A stretch of DNA of 64,000 nt from NCBI RefSeq assembly GCF_003688405.1, contig NZ_REFC01000012.1:848415-912414 (forward strand), read 5' to 3'. Positions within the stretch are counted from its first letter, which is position 1; every line of letters starts with the position of its first letter. The position numbers and the translations under genes were made by a program. Shown in pieces: positions 58,901 to 64,000 of the stretch. Under the pieces are notes generated by a model. It did no database searches and was not told where the DNA came from. It worked only from the letters and a program-made list of their open reading frames with translations. This DNA is from Ulvibacter antarcticus (GTDB taxonomy: Bacteria; Bacteroidota; Bacteroidia; Flavobacteriales; Flavobacteriaceae).

Positions 58901-59216
58901 CAAGATCGCCCTTATTGATGTATAATTTATCTTTCGCAGAATTCCCTGAAAAATAAACATCTGGGAGTCCGTCATTATTAATATCACCTACGGCAACACC
59001 CGCTCCATTGTAGATAAAAGGGTAAATATAATAGTTTTCAGAATCTGTTTCTTTTACTGTATTCGTAAAGAAAAGTTTAGTCGACTCTGCTTTATGTTCA
59101 ACAAATAATTGTTTAGGCGCATCATCCCCCCTGGCTGCAGCCGACTCATTATCAGTCACTTTATCATTACATCCCAATAACAATAGGAAACAAAAAGTCA
59201 TTAATGTGTATTTCAT
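55905..59216 (-). CDS. FG-GAP/VCBS and ASPIC/UnbV lipoprotein (paralog 2)
   Basis: The 1103-residue protein has a lipoprotein signal ending in LLLLGC (MKYTLMTFCFLLLLGCND). Its architecture matches paralog 1 over the full length, with long identical stretches such as HDGYKDLFVTNGIKENFLYR and GRECSSQQMPFIKDKF. Both end in DIFE(V/I)A. The pair arose by a relatively recent tandem duplication. A 263-bp gap lies between the two genes, with TATATTTG at 55659-55666 as a -7 box for paralog 1. Confidence 0.9.
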   Translation of the reverse strand: MKYTLMTFCFLLLLGCNDKVTDNESAAARGDDAPKQLFVEHKAESTKLFFTNTVKETDSENYYIYPFIYNGAGVAVGDINNDGLPDVYFSGNSAKDKLYINKGDLVFEDISEASGIDEFPGWSTGVSFVDINGDDWLDIYVCRSGPSPDIENRTNRLFINNQDGTFSEEAKKYGIQNTQHSVQSAFFDYDLDGDLDMYLLNHPPKKRGSDLKFKEHLASVKAGKSITDVFYENVNGTYEVKTKEANLFNYGYRHGIAIGDVNKDGYPDMYISSDFSDPDLLYINQKDKSFKNTIDESFRHISFNSMGNELTDINNDGELDIYVVDMAPSDHFRSKAYMMSMDVKAFRGMVDAGLHHQYMYNTFQINNGNNTFSEIGQLSGTAKTDWSWAPLFFDMDHDGYKDLFVTNGIKENFLYRDINVDAKKKYGKDKGLKLEEFLDVVPSDISENIFYHNKNGVKFENKSGEWAVPSMYNSNGVATADFDNDGDLDFVVNNMDSSAILYESTASNQSKGNSIKIQLTGKAPNTRAIGAKIKVKSDLGEQIHELYTSRGYLSSVDTPVVFGLGNDTSATVDITWPDGTSTLLDNVKSNEVYTVAYDGKSKMSTQLQKTNNTLLSNVNPAGLNFVHKEDNFDEYTVQILLPHSQSTTGPASAKADVNNDGLEDLFIGGAAGQEAKLFIQNASGGFSKGEGDWKLHAAGEDTGALFIDFDNDNDLDLYVSSGGTQKEEGHFFFQDRMYVNDGKGNFKYNSNILPKIKISGKTVIAADVDNDGDTDLFVGGRIIPDGYPQPARSYMLINENSKFILKELPIKQMVASAVFSDYDGDGDVDLLTVGEWSPIQVFNNDKGNFTKVDVPSLSKTTGLWFSIAENDIDNDGDMDYFVGNLGLNAKFKVDATHEFHVYGNDFDDNGTYDIVLSGNYHGKLVPSRGRECSSQQMPFIKDKFSDFKSFANASLEDIYGDKLTTALHYQADMLSSVFLKNNGNGDFSIEILPWQSQIAPIQDFAFADIDGDGKDEILTVGNLYNVEVETQRYDASEGSVLRYDNGNFEALKQSQTGFATTGDSRKIIQLENNGKKLLVITNSNGSLDIFEIATKDKKSITSL

Positions 59217-59304
59217 AACTTAGATTTTTAAACTGACAATGAATTTAGCTATTAAAATGTACGATTTGTAGAGTTTTACCTACAAAATTAAATAATAGAG
59301 ATTG

Positions 59305-62300
59305 CTATTGTATCTGATTTTCATTAATCATTGATAAACTGTTTTCCCTTATAAATTTTATTTTGTTCCTATTATTGGTAACCATTAAATAAGCATTGCC
59401 ACCAATTATTATTTCCTTCATAGAACGAGCATCACCATTAGCAAAAAATCCGCTTTTAGCAAAAGGTATTGATTTCATACTTCCATCTGTGTTTACACTC
59501 ACTACATTACCAATATGTGCATCGTAACGCCCGGTTTCAATTTCTACCGGGTAAAAATTGCCTACCATTACTAATTCCTTTTGGCCATCATTATCCATAT
59601 CCACTCCACATATTCCATTGGTAGGCGCAAACTGACAATCATTTGGCAGAGATTGTATTTTAAATTTATTGCCTTCATTAATAAAAATTGAAGATTCAAA
59701 CATTTGAGCTTCCAATTTTATCGCATCACTCAGGTCATAGTAATTATAGAGATCGTCGAAAGAAGCATTCCCAAATTCTGTATAAGATTTAAAATTCTTC
59801 TTAATGTCAGGAACCTGCTGTGAAGAACATTCTCTTCCTCTTACCGGATAAAAACTCCCATTTTCATAATAAGCCAGTGCAATGTCATTCGTGCCATTAT
59901 TATCAAAATCCTTTGCAATAACCTTGAATGTACCTTTTTCACTCGCCTTATGTTTCGAGTTTAATCCTAAGTTCCCAGCTGCAAAATCCATCTTACCATC
60001 CTTATTAAAATCATCCAGATAAATCGTATTCCACCAACCGACAGTATTATTCAATCCATATTTTTCGGACTGATTTTCTAGACTTCCGTCCACATTTATA
60101 AAGACACTTACTGGCATCCAATGTCCCACAACGATCAAATCCATTTTACCATCTCCATTTATATCCGTAAAAGCTGCGTCTTTAACCATTCCAATATTTT
60201 CAAGACCCGTACTAAAAGTAGCCGTACGGTCAATGAAACTACCATTTTCATTCATTAAAATCGTACTTTTTCCTGCCATCGGGTATTTTTGAGGCACCAA
60301 ATATCCTCCTATAAAAAGGTCCAAATCCCCATCTCCATCAATATCCTCGCTTCTAGCTACAGATCCAGATGCAGCTATATTCGGAATTACATCTTTCGTC
60401 CTTGTAAAATGCCCTTTTCCGTCATTAGCATATAATCTGTCGTTCATATATTTCGAATCTAAAGGCACTTCATTACTTCCACTCACCACGTAAAGATCTT
60501 TATCACCATCATTGTCATAATCAAAGAACAACACGCCATAATCTTCATAAGATTTGTCAGCTATAAAAGCCGGCTGATTCATTTTTAAAAAAGTAGCATC
60601 TACTTGCTGAACGTATAATTCTCCAGCGAATCCGCTACCATTTCCAACGTAAAAATCGTCCAAACCATCATTATTAACATCAGCCACGTCTATATGTGGG
60701 CCTTCTTGAGATAATTTATGTGGCAATAATATTTCTTTCAAATAATCGTCATACTCTGCTTCTCTATGAACATAATTCACATTGAAATTCAAATTAGCTG
60801 TCTCGAAAAATAAACTTTTTATATTCTTCGAATTCAATGAATTAAAGTCTGATTTTTCATAATCCACGGTTAGATTCTCATTCACCTTCACATCGTACAA
60901 CATTGTAATTTTTTGATCGTACCAAGTAATCTTCAGGCTATCGATCTTTTTCTTGTCACTTATTCCGAAGTGCAGCACATCTTCACTTTTAGACAAATAC
61001 CCATGAACATTCGCTAACTCCTTTGCTTGATACAAATCTGTAACGTATAATTCTACCTTACTTCCGTAGGCATAATTTGCACCCTTTTTCAAATACACTT
61101 TCAAATAATTATTTCCGGTTCCATTGTTCTTATAAATCTGGGCTTTGTCGTTCATATTATTCACCACAAGATCGAGATTCCCATCGTTGTTAAGATCCAC
61201 ATAAGCAGAGCCGTAAGAAAACATAGGGTCAAAAAGTCCCCAGTCATTTGTTTTGTCCGAGAATGTCAAATCCCCGTTATTTCCGAACATATAATTCGAA
61301 GTTTTAGTACTAGGCAGCTTTTGCGTAAGACTTTCGAAACTATAACTTTTTTGTTTCTTCGCCTCTTTCATCTCTTTGCTCCCCACAAAATCTTTAAAGT
61401 GTATATCCCTTTTAAAGCCGTTGGTTACATAAAGGTCCTGGAAACCATCATTGTCGAAATCGGCAAGAATAGGAGACCAACTCCAATCTGTTTCTGCGAT
61501 TTTAGATAACCAGGCAATTTCGCTAAAAGTCCCGTTAGTGTTGTTCAACTGAAGGCAATTATGCATGTCCTGATATTGTTTTCCCTTATTGACATACTCC
61601 CAATAAATCTTGGTATTCATGGGCATCATATTCGTTTTCTTTCGAAAATTATTGGCGGCAAGCATCTCCACACTTACTATATCTTGAAAACCATCATTAT
61701 TCACATCCCCAAAATCACAACCCATGCTAAATTTTGCCATGTGCTTTAGAGAAGTTTCGGTCGTATTCTCAAATCCTTTCCCTTCCTTATTCAAAAGAAC
61801 GATATTCGGCATTTTAAAATCATTCGATACAAATAAATCCCTATAACCGTCATTATTGTAGTCGAAAGCGACCACTCCAAGGCCGTGAGCTCTGTTCTCG
61901 AGTCCGAACTCCTTGGTTTTATTCACAAATTTATTGCTTTCATTTACAAAAAACTGATCGCTGAATTTTGATTCGTTAGGAAGATCAGGTAACAAGGTAT
62001 TATTTTTTCCAGATTGGATTTCTTTAAACACATTGGGATGGTTTAACAAGTAAAGATCTAAATCTCCATCATTGTCAAAGTCAAAAAAACAGGCTTGCAT
62101 TGAATAGTAAAAGCCGTCGAGACCGTATTCTGCGGCAGATTCGGTAAAAGTGAGGTTACCATTATTTATATATAGTAAGTTAGTAACCTTGGCTTTGTCT
62201 TTATCCTCATAAAACCCAGAACGACATACGAAAATATCCTCGAAGCCGTCTCCGTTAATATCGAGAGTAGTCACGCCGGTATTCCATCCTTGGATCTCCG

Positions 62301-62652
62301 AATTAATCCCCGAAGTCTCTGAAATGTCCTGAAACTTAAAATCGCCTTTATTTAGATAGACTTTATTGTCCTCCATATTCGAAGTAAACACAATATCCTG
62401 CAGCCCATCGTTATTCAGATCAGCGATTGCAACGCCTCCACCATTATAATAATAAGCATACTTATAAACATTATGCACATCATTATCCTCATTTACATTC
62501 ACAAAATCTATCCCTGTCTTGTCCGACGATAGTTTGGAAAACAAGGCCCGTTTAACATCGATATTTTCTGCGATATCCTTACTATCACTACTTTTATCAT
62601 TACATCCAACATGCATAAATAATGCAAAAATCATAAACAATAACCGTCTCAT
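59305..62652 (-). CDS. FG-GAP/VCBS and ASPIC/UnbV lipoprotein (paralog 3)
   Basis: The 1115-residue protein has a lipoprotein signal ending in MHVGC (MRRLLFMIFALFMHVGCND). It shares the two-propeller plus ASPIC/UnbV plan and the GRECSSQQ motif (GRECSSQQVPDIKKNF), but is clearly more diverged than the other two. The order of repeats and the C-terminal ETGRYDAHIG segment correspond to VETQRYDASEG of the others. Gap to paralog 2 is 88 bp with a TACATTTT-like -7 box on the minus strand. Confidence 0.9.
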   Translation of the reverse strand: MRRLLFMIFALFMHVGCNDKSSDSKDIAENIDVKRALFSKLSSDKTGIDFVNVNEDNDVHNVYKYAYYYNGGGVAIADLNNDGLQDIVFTSNMEDNKVYLNKGDFKFQDISETSGINSEIQGWNTGVTTLDINGDGFEDIFVCRSGFYEDKDKAKVTNLLYINNGNLTFTESAAEYGLDGFYYSMQACFFDFDNDGDLDLYLLNHPNVFKEIQSGKNNTLLPDLPNESKFSDQFFVNESNKFVNKTKEFGLENRAHGLGVVAFDYNNDGYRDLFVSNDFKMPNIVLLNKEGKGFENTTETSLKHMAKFSMGCDFGDVNNDGFQDIVSVEMLAANNFRKKTNMMPMNTKIYWEYVNKGKQYQDMHNCLQLNNTNGTFSEIAWLSKIAETDWSWSPILADFDNDGFQDLYVTNGFKRDIHFKDFVGSKEMKEAKKQKSYSFESLTQKLPSTKTSNYMFGNNGDLTFSDKTNDWGLFDPMFSYGSAYVDLNNDGNLDLVVNNMNDKAQIYKNNGTGNNYLKVYLKKGANYAYGSKVELYVTDLYQAKELANVHGYLSKSEDVLHFGISDKKKIDSLKITWYDQKITMLYDVKVNENLTVDYEKSDFNSLNSKNIKSLFFETANLNFNVNYVHREAEYDDYLKEILLPHKLSQEGPHIDVADVNNDGLDDFYVGNGSGFAGELYVQQVDATFLKMNQPAFIADKSYEDYGVLFFDYDNDGDKDLYVVSGSNEVPLDSKYMNDRLYANDGKGHFTRTKDVIPNIAASGSVARSEDIDGDGDLDLFIGGYLVPQKYPMAGKSTILMNENGSFIDRTATFSTGLENIGMVKDAAFTDINGDGKMDLIVVGHWMPVSVFINVDGSLENQSEKYGLNNTVGWWNTIYLDDFNKDGKMDFAAGNLGLNSKHKASEKGTFKVIAKDFDNNGTNDIALAYYENGSFYPVRGRECSSQQVPDIKKNFKSYTEFGNASFDDLYNYYDLSDAIKLEAQMFESSIFINEGNKFKIQSLPNDCQFAPTNGICGVDMDNDGQKELVMVGNFYPVEIETGRYDAHIGNVVSVNTDGSMKSIPFAKSGFFANGDARSMKEIIIGGNAYLMVTNNRNKIKFIRENSLSMINENQIQ

Positions 62653-62778
62653 ACTTCTAATTTTATATCCTTAATTTCCTCCGAACTAATTTACTGAATT
62701 ATTCTTACTATTTAAGTAACTGCTTATCAATATATTATTAAGCATTGATTGATTGTGTATAATTATGGCAACTCCCTC

Positions 62779-62895
62779 TTTGCGAAAAGCAAATAGGACC
62801 GGGCTATCCGCTGTATCCCTGTAGTAGTCATGTAGTGAGCTTCGCTCTACTTTGTGGCACTACAGGGGATGTCGCTGCTATCCCTGTTGCGGTTT
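62779..62895 (+). ncRNA. Structured intergenic element, possibly Flavo-1-like
   Basis: The segment GGACCGGGCTATCCGCTGTA, a nested stem (ATCCCTGTAGT with ACTACAGGGGAT; inside it GTAGTGAGC with GCTCTAC), and GATGTCGCTGCTATCCCT follow each other, preceded by a TTTGC/GCAAA hairpin with a GAAAA loop. I know this general sequence pattern as widespread between genes of flavobacteria. Assignment to the Flavo-1 RNA family is from memory and unverified. The orientation is a guess. Confidence 0.45.
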
Positions 62896-62950
62896 ACAAT
62901 ATTGCATTTGTTTAAAGTTCATTCGTAAATTATAAATCATTACTATATAT

Positions 62951-63840
62951 TTCCCCTCCCCCTCTGGGAGTTGGCCGGGGTGAGGGCAAAAACGCATAAA
63001 TAGTAATGGAACAACATAAACCGCCAAAACTGTATACTGAAATGTACAATTTTGGCAGTTTTTATTACCACGATCACTTGTGGTATCTGAGTTTATGGCA
63101 AGAAAAAGACTCGATTCAAATAAATGTATCGAGTCTTAAAGAAGGTAGCTAGAAGTTTTGATACCACTTCATTTATGTTAAACTTCATTATTGCACTTTC
63201 CAATCTGCCTCCCTCTCCCTCTGGGAGTGGGCCGGGGGTAAGGGAAAAAACGCATAGATAGTTATGGAACAACAAAAACCGCCAAAACTGTATACTAAAA
63301 TGTACAATTGTGGCGGTTTTTATTACCACGATCACTTGTGGCATTTAAGGTTAGGGCAAAAAAAAGACTCGATTCAAATAAATGTATCGAGTCTTAAAGA
63401 AGGTAGCTAGAAGTTTTGATACCACTTCATTTATGTTAAACTTCATTATTGCACTTTCCAATCTGCCTCCCTCTCCCTCTGGGAGAGGGCTGGGGTGAGG
63501 GCAAAAACGCATAAATAGTAATGGAACAACAAAAACCGCCAAAACTGTATACTAAAATGTACAATTTTGGCGGTTTTTATCACCACGATCACTTGTGGTA
63601 TCTGAGTTTATGGCAAGAAAAAGACTCGATTCAAATAAATGTATCGAGTCTTAAAGAAGGTAGTTAGAAGTTTTACTACCACTTCATTTATGTTAAACTT
63701 CATTATTCCACTTTCCAATCTGCCTCCCTCTCCCAGAGGGAGAGGGCTGGGGTGAGGGCAAAAACGCATAAATATCAATGGAACAAAAAAAAGACTCGAT
63801 TCAAATAAATGAATAGAGTCTTAAAGAAGGCTGCACATTA
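62951..63840 (-). repeat. Tandem array of ~257-bp units, each with two terminator hairpins
   Basis: Three nearly full units and a truncated fourth follow each other. The gactcgattc word lies at 63108, 63366, 63623 and 63793 (spacing 258, 257 and 170). Each full unit has a GC-rich palindrome, hairpin A (ACCGCCAAAA with TTTTGGCGGT; 63018-63062, 63274-63321, 63531-63577), CCACGATCACTTGTGG, and hairpin B (AAGACTCGAT with ATCGAGTCTT; 63106-63137, 63364-63395, 63621-63652, 63791-63822). T runs follow both hairpins on the minus strand. Confidence 0.93.
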
Positions 63841-63852
63841 GGTTGATACGTC

Positions 63853-63902
63853 AAAAGCCGAAAAGCAGTTCTCTTTATATTAGAAGTCTGTTTTCGGCTT
63901 TT
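63853..63902 (-). terminator. Variant hairpin A near the 5S gene
   Basis: AAAAGCCGAAAA pairs with TTTTCGGCTTTT around a 26-nt loop. It holds the same place relative to the CCACGATCACTTGTG word as hairpin A in the array units, but has a different sequence. Confidence 0.75.
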
Positions 63903-63940
63903 GCCACCACGATCACTTGTGTTATTTAAGTTTAGGGCAT

Positions 63941-63973
63941 AAAAAAAGTCCCAACTCTTTCGAATTGGGACTT
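63941..63973 (-). terminator. rRNA operon terminator (hairpin B variant)
   Basis: AAGTCCCAA pairs with TTGGGACTT; on the minus strand the stem is followed by a T run (63941-63945). It comes just after the 3' end of 5S rRNA. The flank CTTAAAGAAGG between stem and 5S is repeated next to each hairpin B in the array. Confidence 0.9.
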
Positions 63974-63979
63974 AAAGAA

Positions 63980-64000
63980 GGCGGCGACCTACTCTTCCAC
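63980..64000 (-). rRNA. 5S ribosomal RNA, 3' end only
   Basis: The minus strand starts GTGGAAGAGTAGGTCGCCGC, which matches the conserved 3' end of Bacteroidetes 5S rRNA (GGGAGAGUAGGUCGCCGC type). The rest of the gene, and presumably 23S and 16S, lies beyond the right edge of the window. The exact 3' end is approximate. Confidence 0.85.

Noticed and set aside
63093..63542. Two minus-strand reading frames of 83 and 63 codons that end in the same peptide
   Set aside because: They are copies of the tandem repeat unit read through its hairpins. The identical ends come from repeat identity, and the PGPLPEGEG part is the known translation of a non-coding palindrome.
62951..63840. Repeats that could suggest a CRISPR array
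   Set aside because: The units are ~257 bp direct repeats with no unique spacers between short repeats, and no cas genes are present.

Overview
The window is chromosomal DNA from a member of the Bacteroidetes, most likely family Flavobacteriaceae. The evidence is low GC content, the flavobacterial promoter signature TTG/TTTG plus TAnnTTTG, little visible Shine-Dalgarno sequence, proteins with type IX secretion (T9SS) C-terminal sorting domains, a TonB-dependent receptor paired with a DUF4249 lipoprotein, a monomeric NADP isocitrate dehydrogenase, and Bacteroidetes-specific families (DUF4835, DUF6913, DUF6095, an omega-like RNA polymerase subunit). I see no prophage, transposase, CRISPR array, restriction system or recognisable defence island. 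Most of the window is housekeeping sequence.

Layout. 1-3.4 kb (+): the end of a YggS-type PLP protein, an exonuclease/GIY-YIG fusion, a voltage-gated ion channel and miaA. 3.6-8.5 kb (-): an RprX/RprY-like two-component system, coaE, a YbbR-like protein and a family 2 glycosyltransferase. 8.6-13.3 kb (-): a 1578-residue T9SS-exported protein with four tandem 183-residue repeats. 13.5-25.2 kb (-): fabI, recN, a DUF4835 gene, coaBC, rpoZ-like, bamD, dapA, a DUF6913 gene, ligA, a LOG-family gene, prmC and a GNAT gene. 25.2-33.9 kb (mostly +): ribD, an EamA transporter, a YigZ-family gene, a thioesterase (-), dnaA, a low-molecular-weight phosphatase, two tandem secreted sugar dehydrogenases and an RsmI-like methyltransferase. 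33.9-37.3 kb (-): a lysozyme-fold protein, mltG, a GNAT gene and dapF. 37.5-52.3 kb (+): an HtrA protease, a long GAPDH, a GNAT gene, a TPR gene, trmD, a DUF885 peptidase, rplS, icd, the TonB receptor/DUF4249 pair, murQ and a small membrane protein. 52.3-62.7 kb (-): three paralogous ~1100-residue lipoproteins with FG-GAP/VCBS propellers and an ASPIC/UnbV domain. 62.7-64 kb: a structured repeat element, a tandem array of terminator hairpins, and the 3' end of a 5S rRNA gene whose rRNA operon runs in from the right on the minus strand.

How the genes work together. The bamD-rpoZ-coaBC-DUF4835-recN block is closely spaced and probably starts from a very good promoter in front of bamD. dapF-GNAT-mltG, exonuclease-channel-miaA, GAPDH, TPR-trmD, and ribD-EamA-YigZ look like further transcription units. 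Lysine and peptidoglycan functions (dapA, dapF, mltG, murQ) and coenzyme A synthesis (coaE, coaBC) are scattered through the window rather than clustered.

The observations most worth a second look are not classical genes. (1) At least eight genes have a TAnnTTTG-type -7 box ending only 3-5 nt before the start codon, which suggests leaderless transcripts. (2) The octamer TTCCGAAG/CTTCGGAA occurs at 41 or more places in both orientations. (3) A 698-bp gene-free interval between rplS and icd has a promoter-like sequence at one end and an intrinsic terminator at the other, so it may encode a structured RNA. (4) A tandem array of paired terminators lies downstream of the rRNA operon. I found no clear new multi-gene system.
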